Shown: positions 8,483 to 16,975 of the stretch, in pieces | Numbering within the stretch: the stretch's first letter is position 1 | How the letters are laid out: each line of letters starts with the position of its first letter | Source: Aquirickettsiella gammari | GTDB taxonomy: Bacteria > Pseudomonadota > Gammaproteobacteria > Diplorickettsiales > Diplorickettsiaceae | DNA: 64,000 nt | Direction: 5' to 3' | NCBI GenBank assembly: GCA_963701065.1 | Contig: OY969558.1 | Coordinates: forward strand, 1,054,001 to 1,118,000 | Program-made: the position numbers and the translations under genes | Notes under the pieces: model-generated | Seen by the model: only the letters and a program-made list of their open reading frames with translations | The model's database searches: none | Told to the model about the DNA's origin: nothing

Positions 8483-9418
8483 TTAACGCATTAATTCTGT
8501 TGCATAGTCATCACTGACTAGTATTTTATTGATTATCCTTTTTTGTTTTAGAAAAAGCATAAATTGAGCATAAGATTTTTTATCAAATGCAAGAGGATGT
8601 CGTGCTATATAAGGGAGGGTAGCTTGCCAAATTTGATGGTTTAAAGCATTGTTTAAGACAGGATGATTGATAGCAAATACTTGCCAGCATTTTTCAGGGT
8701 TATTTAACAAGTATAGGGTCGCTTTATTGAGGCCTGTCAAAAACTTAACTAGGCGCCGGTCAGCCAATTTATTTTTATTAGCGATGATAACTAATTCATC
8801 ATAGCTCGGAATATCGGCTAGCTCGATGGGAAAAATTTTTACCGATTGATGGGCAAATTGCATTTGTAAAGGCTCTACATTGCGCATTACATTGATAACG
8901 GCGTCGACGCGCTTACTTAATAAGGCTTGAGTTAAATTATAAGATACGTTAGTCGTCTTAACATCTCGTAATGTTAAATGTGCTTTTTCTAACAAAGTAC
9001 TTAACATGAGCGTCCCTTCAGCATGCGATGTATAGGCAATATGTTTGCCTTTTAAATCGGCAAGCTTATGGATAGCACTATCGTTTCTAACGATTAAGCA
9101 GTTTAAAGGATGGTTTACCAACGTAGCTATGCGCATTAAGGGTAAGCCTTGTACAGCTTGCATCACTAACTGAGGTTGATAGCTAACGGCTAAATCGGCG
9201 CGACCAGCCGCTACAAGCTTAGGCCCGTCATCTGGATTAGTTGGAGCAATGATATCAACTTCTACTCCCTCGCTTTTAAAAAATCCTTGCTCTTGGGCAA
9301 CCAAAATGGCGGCATGATCAGGATTAACTAGCCAGTCTAGGATCAGCGTCAATGGTTTAGCTGAGATATTACTGGAAAATAAAAATAATAAATAAATAAG
9401 GTTTATTTTTTTTGTCAT
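8483..9418 (-). CDS. thiY: Thiamine-precursor ABC transporter, substrate-binding protein (ThiY/NMT1-like)
   Basis: 311 residues. The N-terminal signal peptide runs to about residue 20. The mature part starts LTLILDWLVNPDHAAILVAQ, the hallmark of the NMT1/THI5-like domain (W-x-x-N-P-x-H). DLKGKHIAYTSHAEGT and ANKNKLADR follow. ThiY proteins bind formyl-aminopyrimidine or HMP, precursors of the thiamine pyrimidine. It is the last gene of the thiZ-thiX-thiY operon behind a TPP riboswitch, which supports this substrate over taurine or nitrate. The 38-bp gap to thiX shows no terminator. Confidence 0.88.
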   Translation of the reverse strand: MTKKINLIYLLFLFSSNISAKPLTLILDWLVNPDHAAILVAQEQGFFKSEGVEVDIIAPTNPDDGPKLVAAGRADLAVSYQPQLVMQAVQGLPLMRIATLVNHPLNCLIVRNDSAIHKLADLKGKHIAYTSHAEGTLMLSTLLEKAHLTLRDVKTTNVSYNLTQALLSKRVDAVINVMRNVEPLQMQFAHQSVKIFPIELADIPSYDELVIIANKNKLADRRLVKFLTGLNKATLYLLNNPEKCWQVFAINHPVLNNALNHQIWQATLPYIARHPLAFDKKSYAQFMLFLKQKRIINKILVSDDYATELMR

Positions 9419-9456
9419 AAATAAAATATTTTATTTTAAGACTAAGTCTATTTAAT

Positions 9457-10329
9457 TTAATGTGACTTTAATAAAGTCCAAGGCATACCTAAACACAATA
9501 GTTTATCGATCAAAAAATAAATGAAAATACTGAAAAAAAATATAACCGCCAATATAGCAAACATCAAACCTGTCTGCATTTGTGCATTGGCATTTAATAA
9601 TAAAAAACCCAAACCCTGACTTGAGCCGACCCATTCGCCAATGATTGCGCCCAGCGGCGCCATAGCCGTTGTTATGCGTATTCCCGAGGCAAGATTAGGT
9701 AATGCCGCCGGGATGCGGATTTGATAGAGCGTTTGCCAACGACTACTATTCATAATATGGGCTAGATTTAAATAATTCTCAGGCGTTTGCTTTAAACCAT
9801 CCAGAAAATTATTGGCGACAGGAAAAAACAGCATAAAAGTCGTAGTTAGAATTTTAGCGGTGATGCCATAACCAAACCACAGTACCAGTAATGGTGCAAT
9901 TGCGAATATAGGTAAGGCTTGACTCGCTAATAATAGCGGTAATAAAAAGGCATGAATTGGACGGAATAAGCACATGCTCAATGCAATTAACATCCCTAAT
10001 AGGATCCCAAGCAATAAACCAAGTACTGTTTCCTCTAGCGTGGCGAGCAGGTGGTAACTAATCAATGAAGAATAGTTAATTAGGTTATGTAGGACTTCTA
10101 AAGGGGTAGGTAATATATAATTAGGTAGCCGTAAAAATCGGATCAGGCATGCCCAAATTATGATCAACAATAAAGGGATATAAATTTTACGTATTAATAA
10201 TTGAGTGGTCTTCAGTAGCAATGATTTACTAAGCGCTAAATTTATTAGCGTCCATGAAGTGTGAAGCCAAGTCTCTCCACCTCCAACTCGGCCAATTATC
10301 TGGTTTCGTAAGAAATAAAATAGAGACAT
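9457..10329 (-). CDS. thiX: Thiamine-precursor ABC transporter, permease (ThiX-like)
   Basis: About 290 residues with six hydrophobic segments and the BPD-transporter coupling loop (EVV-like segment SSRWQTLYQIRIPAALPNLASGIRIT read in parts). Permeases of this type (SsuC/TauC/ThiX) couple to a single ATPase. I chose the ATG at 10329 because it overlaps the thiZ stop as TAATG, a classic coupling arrangement. An ATG at 10371 would add 14 residues inside thiZ. The first 40 residues before the first helix are unusually long, so a later start is possible. Confidence 0.86.
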   Translation of the reverse strand: MSLFYFLRNQIIGRVGGGETWLHTSWTLINLALSKSLLLKTTQLLIRKIYIPLLLIIIWACLIRFLRLPNYILPTPLEVLHNLINYSSLISYHLLATLEETVLGLLLGILLGMLIALSMCLFRPIHAFLLPLLLASQALPIFAIAPLLVLWFGYGITAKILTTTFMLFFPVANNFLDGLKQTPENYLNLAHIMNSSRWQTLYQIRIPAALPNLASGIRITTAMAPLGAIIGEWVGSSQGLGFLLLNANAQMQTGLMFAILAVIFFFSIFIYFLIDKLLCLGMPWTLLKSH

Positions 10330-11063
10330 TATTGTAACTCTTGTAGACGATGTAATAATTGGCTTTGCCATTTTAATAAGTGAGGGTTATCCAGTACGCG
10401 TGGTGGCAAGTCTGATAATTTATAGTTTAGGTATTCAATTTTTGCAGGATTACCTGACATGATGGCAATATGGTGACCAAGGCGTAGCGCTTCTAAAGGA
10501 TCATGAGTTACCAACAATACGGTACGATTTTTCAATAAATTGGCAGTGAGTTCTTGTAATTGATATCGAGTAATCGTATCTAAGGCAGAAAATGGTTCGT
10601 CCATTAATACGATAGGGCGATCTTCTAAAAGGACACGCGCTAAAGCAACCCGTTGTTGCATTCCCCCCGATAATTGCGCAGGATATTTTTTTAAAGTATG
10701 GCTTAATCCGAGTTGAGTTAATAATTTACGAGCATGTGCGTAGGGTTTTTTCCTACACCGTAAACGATAACCCAACAAAACATTGTTTAAAATGTTTAAC
10801 CAAGGCAATAAAGCATTGGTTTGTGGCATATAAGCAAGTCGTCCAGATAAGCTTTTTTGGTCACAAGCAGAGATAGTTGCAGACGCAAATATTGGTTTTA
10901 ATCCAGCGATGAGCTGTAGAAAACGGCTTTTCCCAACGCCACTGGCACCCAGTAAACAGGTTGTTTGGCCCGCGGCTAAGTGAAAATCTAGCTGATCAAA
11001 TAAAATGTGATCATGATAGCGTAACTTAGCATCAACGATCGAAATGGCAGGCGATTTTAACAT
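10329..11063 (-). CDS. thiZ: Thiamine-precursor ABC transporter, ATP-binding protein (ThiZ-like)
   Basis: 244 residues with a complete ABC ATPase set: Walker A GASGVGKS (about 38-45), Q-loop YMPQTNALLPW, signature LSGGMQQRVALAR, Walker B IVLMDEPFSALD, and switch H in LLVTHDPLEA. It is first in the operon, with its ATG 2-3 bp after the conserved 3' end of the TPP riboswitch. The nitrate/sulfonate/taurine ATPase subfamily looks alike, so the thiamine-precursor assignment rests on the riboswitch and on ThiY. Confidence 0.88.
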   Translation of the reverse strand: MLKSPAISIVDAKLRYHDHILFDQLDFHLAAGQTTCLLGASGVGKSRFLQLIAGLKPIFASATISACDQKSLSGRLAYMPQTNALLPWLNILNNVLLGYRLRCRKKPYAHARKLLTQLGLSHTLKKYPAQLSGGMQQRVALARVLLEDRPIVLMDEPFSALDTITRYQLQELTANLLKNRTVLLVTHDPLEALRLGHHIAIMSGNPAKIEYLNYKLSDLPPRVLDNPHLLKWQSQLLHRLQELQ

Positions 11064-11065
11064 AC

Positions 11066-11194
11066 ACTTTTCCTACGCGGGCATGATCCCGATCAGGTGA
11101 TAAGGGTATTTCTCAGCCTATTTAAACTATTTGTAAAACTTTTGTTTATTAAAATATTTTTAGTTTTAGCAAAAAGCTTATGGCACCCCTAAGC
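11066..11194 (-). promoter_or_regulatory. TPP riboswitch (THI element) controlling thiZXY
   Basis: On the minus strand the conserved blocks come in order: CTTAGGGGTGCC (11193-11182), GGCTGAGA (11118-11111), ATACCC, ACCTGATC, and ATGCCCGCGTAGGAAAAG ending at about 11066. These are the thiM/THI-box core sequences. The P3 arm has an AT-rich insertion of about 63 nt (11119-11181) containing a 7-bp stem (TAAAACT/AGTTTTA). The conserved 3' strand GTAGGAAAAG is also the only plausible Shine-Dalgarno for thiZ (ATG at 11063), so TPP binding should block translation directly. Confidence 0.95.
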
Positions 11195-11357
11195 GAAAGA
11201 GGCATAGTAACAAGCTTATTATTGAAAGGAAAGCTAGAACTAGGGTTATTGCGAATGAGTCAATTAATTAAGTTTAGGATAAACTAGGTTTAAAGCGTGT
11301 TTTTTGAGTAGTAAAGTGTTAAATTGATTGATCTAACCTATATCGCAAGGGGATAGT

Positions 11358-11789
11358 ATGTGTAAAGCTTTTAGATTCCTGGTGTTTACGAGCCTGCTAC
11401 TATTATTTTCTACAGTAAGCTTGGCCGCTGATATTGTAAAAGATATTAATTTCTCAGATTATAAAGGGAAGTGGGTTGTGATTAATTATTGGGCAACCTG
11501 GTGTGGATATTGCCTAGAAGAAATTCCTGAATTAAATGCCTTTTATCGCGCGCATCATAATCAAGTGGCTATGTTTGGCTTTAATTATGATGATCCAGGA
11601 AGCTTGCCGCGTCATATACAGCAAAGTGGCGTTAATTTTCCTACGCTTGCAGTTGATCCAAAACAACAGCTGGGTATACGCCATATCAACGGGTTGCCTA
11701 CAACCTTGTTGATTGCACCAAATGGACGTTTGCATGTGTTAGCAGGTCCTCAAACCAGAAGAGATTTAGAAGAGGCTATAGGGTTATAA
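11358..11789 (+). CDS. TlpA/ResA-type periplasmic thioredoxin-like protein
   Basis: 143 residues. A signal peptide ends near residue 23 (SLA-AD). The thioredoxin active site is WATWCGYC (C-G-Y-C), followed by EEIPELNAF and the cis-Pro loop GLPTTLLI. The C-G-Y-C pair and short length place it among TlpA/DsbE-like thiol reductases that reduce periplasmic disulfides, for example in cytochrome c maturation. The exact partner is unknown because no ccm or dsb genes are adjacent. Its own RBS AAGGGG lies 7 bp before the ATG. Confidence 0.87.
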   Translation: MCKAFRFLVFTSLLLLFSTVSLAADIVKDINFSDYKGKWVVINYWATWCGYCLEEIPELNAFYRAHHNQVAMFGFNYDDPGSLPRHIQQSGVNFPTLAVDPKQQLGIRHINGLPTTLLIAPNGRLHVLAGPQTRRDLEEAIGL

Positions 11790-11817
11790 AAAAATCTAAT
11801 CGGTTTAGTACATCTAT

Positions 11818-14277
11818 TTAGAATAGTGGTTCGCCCGCTTCTTTATTGCTCTGTGGTTTTGTTTCTGATTGGGTTGAATTTTCAGTTGGATCGGTGACTG
11901 TATTTGAATTATCGGTGGTATTAAAAGTTACAGAATCTTCCTGTATCGGCGTTCTTAATAAATCATTTTTACGAAAGTACTCTAAAATAGAGCCCGGTGT
12001 TCCACTCGGCAACAGATTACCTGAGATAGGGTCTATGCTTGCGGTTACTATGTCGTTAGGTTGAGGCATAGTTTTTTCTGGCTGACCTTGTAAAGCTACG
12101 CGCATAAAATCGATCCACATAGGTAGTGCGGCTTTTGCTCCATATTCAAGAACGGAACTGGGTTGATCGAATCCTATCCAGACGGTGGCGACTAAATTAC
12201 TATTAAATCCTGTAAACCACGTATCGACATAATCACTCGTTGTGCCTGTTTTTCCAGCGAGATCACGGCGATTTAAAATACTAGCTTGAGATCCAGTGCC
12301 ATACCGAATCACATCCTTTAAAGCCGAAGTCATGAGAAAGGCAATATCAGCTGGAATAACTTGCGGTGCATAAGGACTCTCTTTTTCATCCGCCGAAGGA
12401 GGAGGGATTTCGCCACGCAAACAAGCCTCACAAGCTATTTTAGGCTCCGCTTTATAAATGGTTTGACCTTGCTCATTGGTAATATGATCGATTAAATAGG
12501 GGGTTATACGATAACCGCCATTGGCAAAAACAGCGTAGGCGCGCGCTAATTCGATAGGTGTGACCTCACCTGTTCCAAGTGCTAAGGATAAATTACGAGG
12601 TAATTTTTTAGCGTTAAAACCAAAACGTTTTACATAAGTTAATACATAAGGCACATCGATAGCTTGTAATAAACGAACTGATACAAGATTGATTGATTTA
12701 GCTAAAGCGACACGTAAACGCGTCGGGCCACTGAAAATGTGGTTGTCATTTTGCGGGCGCCATGGTTCATCCCGGCCAGGTATATCAAATACGAGAGGCG
12801 CGTCATTAAAAATATTGGCTAAGGTATAACCTTTGGCCAAAGCAGCCGCATAAATAAAAGGTTTAAATCCTGATCCAGGCTGTCTTTCCGCTTGGATAAC
12901 GCGATTGAATTTACTCAAATTATAATCAAAACCACCTACTAATGCGCTAATAGCACCGGTTTGTGGATTTAGTGCGACTAATGCCCCTTGTACTTTGGGA
13001 ATTTGCGATAATTCCCAGGTGTTATTTTGTGTTTCTTGAACACGGATAACATCACCCACGTGTACCTTATTTTTTAAAGTTTCGGGCGGTGGATTTAGAG
13101 CATTGTTAGCAAGTTGAGGAATGGTCCATGCTAAACCTTGCCAAGGAATGAAGATCATTTGGTTATTTACTAATAAGGCGGTTATAACTTGATCAGTAAT
13201 TGCAATAATAATAGCGGCTTGTAAACCATTGATAGAGGATGCTCGATGCAAGGAATTTAAAGTATGGGTTACTTTATTAGCGTCTAACGGAGCTATGTTT
13301 TTTTCTGTTCCTCTATATCCATGTCGTTTATCATAAGCTAATAAGCTAGTACGTAAGGCCTTATTAGCGGCTAATTGTTGAGCTGAGCTGATAGTTGTAT
13401 AGACATTATATCCCTTCAAGTAACTATCCTCACCAAAACTTTTGTACATCATATCGCGGACCATTTCCGCTACATAAGGCGCCTTTATCATTCCACCTGT
13501 ATCGGTTTGTACCTGTGTCAACATGGGAGTGGCTATAGCGGTTTCATAACTCGCTTTAGATATATAACCAAGCTCAAACATGCGCGTTAATACGTGATCA
13601 CGACGCTGTTTTGCGGCAATAGGATTTATTAAGGGATTAATGGCAGAAGGTGCTTTAGGTAGTCCCGCAATAGTCGCCATTTCAGGCAAGGTGAGTTGAT
13701 TGAGCGTTTTATTAAAATAAACCTGTGCCGCTGCCGCAACGCCATAAGCACGATTACCGAGAAAAATTTTGTTGAGATAAAGTTCAAGAATTTGTTCTTT
13801 AGTAAACTCACGTTCGATTTTAAGTGAAAGTAATATTTCAGTAAACTTGCGTAAAAAAGTTTTTTCTCGAGACAAGTAAAAATTACGTGCGACCTGCATC
13901 GTAATCGTACTACCGCCTTGTACTTTACTCCCTGTCAGTAATACTTCAGTTGCAGCACGTAATAGACCGTAAAAGTCAACACCATGATGTTCTAAAAAGC
14001 GCTGGTCTTCAGTTGCTAAGAATGCTTTAACCATCAAGTTAGGGACTTCATTCAGTTTAACAAGGTTTCGATGTAACTCGCCAAATTCAGCAATAGCTTG
14101 TCCATCACTCGTATAGATGCGCATCGGAATAGGTAGTTGTACCGATTTTAATTCATCCACATCAGGCAATTGCTTATCAAGATAAATATAGAGAATGCTA
14201 GCGGCTACAATGAGTGTAATTAACAGGCTTAATAGCATTAAAAAGCAATTACGGAAAAAGTGATTCGATCGTTTCAT
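11818..14277 (-). CDS. mrcA: Penicillin-binding protein 1A (bifunctional peptidoglycan synthase)
   Basis: 819 residues. An N-terminal membrane anchor (about 9-30) is followed by a glycosyltransferase GT51 domain with EDQRFLEHHGVD, QGGSTITMQVARN and ELYLNKIFLGNRAYGV. An OB-like insertion (about 330-430) comes next. The transpeptidase domain has S-G-F-K (about 470), K-S-I-N and K-T-G-T (about 675). It polymerises and cross-links murein. The Asn/Thr/Ser/Gln-rich tail is low-complexity. It is divergent from pilM, an arrangement also known in Pseudomonas. The LpoA-like lipoprotein at 4332-5486 is its likely activator. Confidence 0.95.
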   Translation of the reverse strand: MKRSNHFFRNCFLMLLSLLITLIVAASILYIYLDKQLPDVDELKSVQLPIPMRIYTSDGQAIAEFGELHRNLVKLNEVPNLMVKAFLATEDQRFLEHHGVDFYGLLRAATEVLLTGSKVQGGSTITMQVARNFYLSREKTFLRKFTEILLSLKIEREFTKEQILELYLNKIFLGNRAYGVAAAAQVYFNKTLNQLTLPEMATIAGLPKAPSAINPLINPIAAKQRRDHVLTRMFELGYISKASYETAIATPMLTQVQTDTGGMIKAPYVAEMVRDMMYKSFGEDSYLKGYNVYTTISSAQQLAANKALRTSLLAYDKRHGYRGTEKNIAPLDANKVTHTLNSLHRASSINGLQAAIIIAITDQVITALLVNNQMIFIPWQGLAWTIPQLANNALNPPPETLKNKVHVGDVIRVQETQNNTWELSQIPKVQGALVALNPQTGAISALVGGFDYNLSKFNRVIQAERQPGSGFKPFIYAAALAKGYTLANIFNDAPLVFDIPGRDEPWRPQNDNHIFSGPTRLRVALAKSINLVSVRLLQAIDVPYVLTYVKRFGFNAKKLPRNLSLALGTGEVTPIELARAYAVFANGGYRITPYLIDHITNEQGQTIYKAEPKIACEACLRGEIPPPSADEKESPYAPQVIPADIAFLMTSALKDVIRYGTGSQASILNRRDLAGKTGTTSDYVDTWFTGFNSNLVATVWIGFDQPSSVLEYGAKAALPMWIDFMRVALQGQPEKTMPQPNDIVTASIDPISGNLLPSGTPGSILEYFRKNDLLRTPIQEDSVTFNTTDNSNTVTDPTENSTQSETKPQSNKEAGEPLF

Positions 14278-14462
14278 AATGAAAGCAGTTGATTGGTCGG
14301 GCTACATCATATCGTAAGTGACATCAGGCTTAAACAAGGGTTTTAATAAAAATAGTGTGTTATTCGATCTTTGTACACTTTATTATTATTAAAAGGAAGC
14401 TTAGCGCACTTTTACAGTAATAAATTTTTTAATAAGTGAGCCACTAACTATGCATTAAATAA

Positions 14463-14490
14463 TTGACAAACTATTGTTTAAATGCATAAT
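14463..14490 (+). promoter_or_regulatory. Sigma-70-type promoter of the pilM operon
   Basis: Consensus -35 TTGACA (14463-14468), 16-bp spacer and -10 CATAAT (14485-14490), 44 bp before the pilM ATG. It is the best match in the 256-bp divergent region between mrcA and pilM. Confidence 0.6.
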
Positions 14491-14533
14491 AAAGGAAGGC
14501 CAGTTTTTCATCACATCATAAAACGACGCTAAT

Positions 14534-15517
14534 ATGTATTTTTTTAAGGATAGACACAAAAATACACAATTAACAAACGATACTATGGGTTTAGATATCG
14601 GTAGTGCGATGTTGAAGTGGGTTATTTTTGGCCCGGGTGATGTTTATTATGAACTAAAAAATTACGCGATAGCCGCTATTCCACAATGCCTGGATTACAA
14701 GCAAGCAAAAGATGTATCGCGAATGGTTGCTATCTTAAAGCGAACATTGCTTGAGAAAACGCGTGTAAAAAATTGCGTATTAAATATTCCTGATCACCTA
14801 GTGTGCAGCAAGTGGATTCAGATAGATCATAGCGCTTATGAAAACCTTGATGAAATAATTGCAATATTGGCAGAACAATCTATTCCTTACCCTTTAAAGG
14901 ATCTTTATTTTGACTACCAAAGATTTTACCCCGCGCAACAGAATCAAGATAATTTTAAGGTTTTATTAGCAGCTTGCCGTAAAGAACATTTAGATTTCCG
15001 TTTAGATATTGTTCATCAAGCCAATTTAACGCCTATTGCGGTTGAGCTTAGCTCGCAAGCTATAGTAAGGGCAAATTACTATTTTTATCCTGAAAACAGG
15101 TATGAAAATCGTATGTTCTTAGAGGTGGGGGCTAATCAATTAACACTTTTATTTTTAGACAAATCAAAAGAAGCGGTGTGTTTTAACGAAAAATTGTTAA
15201 ATACACAGAGCAAGGAGTCTATTTTGCTACAAATAAAACGTTGTATTAAAAGATATTTTTTAGCTTTTCCTGGTTGTAGTCTAAATAAACTTTTCTTTAT
15301 AGGTTTTAACCGGTCTTTATTAAGATATTTATGCAAAAAATTAGATGGGTTTTTAGCATTAAAGACCCAAGTATTAAACTATGAACAATCATTAAAATGT
15401 AGTTATGAATTAGATAAGAATAAACTAAGTAATAGCTTGTCCGGTTTATTTATAAGTTGTGGTTTGGCACTAAGCCCCTACCTGGATTTTTCGATTTCGA
15501 TGGGAGCATATTCTTAA
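14534..15517 (+). CDS. pilM: Type IV pilus inner-membrane platform protein PilM
   Basis: 327 residues. The actin-like ATPase fold starts at MGLDIGSAMLKWVIF (about residue 19), the phosphate-1 motif typical of PilM. CVLNIPDHLV and a second subdomain with LEVGANQLTLLFLD follow. PilM is a cytoplasmic protein that binds the N-terminus of PilN and links the pilus assembly ATPase to the PilNOPQ envelope complex. It is first in the operon. Its stop overlaps the pilN start (TAATG). Base composition is even more AT-rich than flanking housekeeping genes. Confidence 0.9.
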   Translation: MYFFKDRHKNTQLTNDTMGLDIGSAMLKWVIFGPGDVYYELKNYAIAAIPQCLDYKQAKDVSRMVAILKRTLLEKTRVKNCVLNIPDHLVCSKWIQIDHSAYENLDEIIAILAEQSIPYPLKDLYFDYQRFYPAQQNQDNFKVLLAACRKEHLDFRLDIVHQANLTPIAVELSSQAIVRANYYFYPENRYENRMFLEVGANQLTLLFLDKSKEAVCFNEKLLNTQSKESILLQIKRCIKRYFLAFPGCSLNKLFFIGFNRSLLRYLCKKLDGFLALKTQVLNYEQSLKCSYELDKNKLSNSLSGLFISCGLALSPYLDFSISMGAYS

Positions 15518-16044
15518 TGAACGAAATCAATTTATTACCATGGCGAGAACAAAAATATAAATACAGAAAAAAAGAATTTATTATTTGTTGGATAAGTATT
15601 TTTTGTTTGAGTGTCGGTTTGGTTTATTGTTTAAAAATACTTATTGTTCATCAAATTAAAGAATATTATTTATATAACGATCAACTTTTACATCATCTGA
15701 AATATTTATTGCCAATAGTGAAAAAAAATAATCAATTAAAAAAAGAAATAAATGTGTTAGATAAAAGTATAAATAGCATGCGGGACAACCATGAAAATAT
15801 TCGAAAAATTTTGGATTTTATAAGCCATCTTAACTATTTATCAACGCCTGATTTGTTTATAAGAATCATCGAATATCACCCACCTTATTTGAGTTTAGCG
15901 ATGAGGTCCGTATCTAAAAATCAGAGTTTAAGCTTAATTAAAGCATTACAATCCAAATTTTATAATTATAAGCTGCAATGGGTATTTACTAATGAAACTA
16001 AAAAATCGGGATGCGATTTTTTAGTTATTATTAGATTGCAATAA
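15517..16044 (+). CDS. pilN: Type IV pilus alignment protein PilN
   Basis: 175 residues from the ATG at 15517. It begins MNEINLLPWREQK, the invariant PilN tail that docks into PilM. One transmembrane helix (about 25-48) is followed by a periplasmic coiled coil and a ferredoxin-like domain (LFIRIIEYHPPYLSLAMRSV). A longer reading from 15457 lies inside pilM and would bury the INLLPWRE motif, so it is rejected. Length is close to the family norm. Confidence 0.9.
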   Translation: MNEINLLPWREQKYKYRKKEFIICWISIFCLSVGLVYCLKILIVHQIKEYYLYNDQLLHHLKYLLPIVKKNNQLKKEINVLDKSINSMRDNHENIRKILDFISHLNYLSTPDLFIRIIEYHPPYLSLAMRSVSKNQSLSLIKALQSKFYNYKLQWVFTNETKKSGCDFLVIIRLQ

Positions 16045-16075
16045 AAAAACAAAATGAATTATTAGAATAATAAAA

Positions 16076-16975
16076 ATGAGTAAATTTAATTTAATTAAGA
16101 TTCATACTTGGTCAGTTAGCTTAAAATGTGGAATTATCCTAGCGACTATTTTATTTATTTTGATCGGCGGATATTTTTTTTATTTAAAATCTATTTTAGT
16201 AAAAAAAAATGATATCTATTCACAGTTAAAGTACTTAGAGAGGAAAATAAAGAAACAGCAAAGCATTTTAGAGGAGTGTTCTGTTTGTCAGAAAAAAATG
16301 GGTGAGCTAAAAAAAAGATGTCTTTTTTATAATGATAATTATAGTAATACTATTTTGTTACTGCTTACTGGTCAGTTACTAACACAAAATTTTACGATCA
16401 AAGACTTGAAAATTTTAGCCATTAAAAAGAAAAAATTTTTACATGAGATTTGGTTCAAAGTTCGTTTATTGAATGTTAACAATAATATTACTGAGTTTCT
16501 CTATCAAATAGAAAATTTACAGTATCTTATTCTGCTAGAAAATTTCAGGTGGAATTTTTTTGATGCTCTCTCAGCAAGCTCTACTGCTCAAAAAGAAATC
16601 GAGTTTTTATTCCATGTTTACTATTATGCCACGGAAATAGATATTTTTAATTTAGGTGTATCTAATCTAAATAAGATTAGCGCTAAATATTCATCCTTAT
16701 TTAAAAAAAATATTTTAATAAAATATCCATTGAATACTCTCAAAATGGTTGGCTTTTTATCGGAGGATCACGGCGAGCGAAATTGGGGGCTTATTAGATT
16801 ACCGAATACACAAATTTATAAACTTGAGTTAGGCGATAGCATTGGATTAGAGCAAGGCTTAGTTATGGCAATTACCCCTAAAAAAATATTTGTTCAAAGG
16901 AAAGATTTAAATAAAATAATAGAATTATCAATGAAAACCGGGAAGTTTCGACATGTCATGGCTTTATCGGGTTAG
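16076..16975 (+). CDS. Fused PilO-PilP type IV pilus alignment protein
   Basis: 299 residues. Residues about 1-200 look like PilO: a short cytoplasmic tail, one TM helix (18-38), a coiled coil with C-x-x-C (CSVC), and a ferredoxin-like domain (ILLLLTGQLLTQNFTI, EFLYQIENLQYLI). After a linker, residues about 215-290 match the PilP beta domain: YPLNTLKMVGFLS, NWGLIRLPNTQIYKLELGD, then GLVMAITPKKIFV. PilP is normally a separate lipoprotein gene between pilO and pilQ. Here there is no lipobox and no separate pilP. The end overlaps pilQ by 23 bp. Confidence 0.82.
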   Translation: MSKFNLIKIHTWSVSLKCGIILATILFILIGGYFFYLKSILVKKNDIYSQLKYLERKIKKQQSILEECSVCQKKMGELKKRCLFYNDNYSNTILLLLTGQLLTQNFTIKDLKILAIKKKKFLHEIWFKVRLLNVNNNITEFLYQIENLQYLILLENFRWNFFDALSASSTAQKEIEFLFHVYYYATEIDIFNLGVSNLNKISAKYSSLFKKNILIKYPLNTLKMVGFLSEDHGERNWGLIRLPNTQIYKLELGDSIGLEQGLVMAITPKKIFVQRKDLNKIIELSMKTGKFRHVMALSG

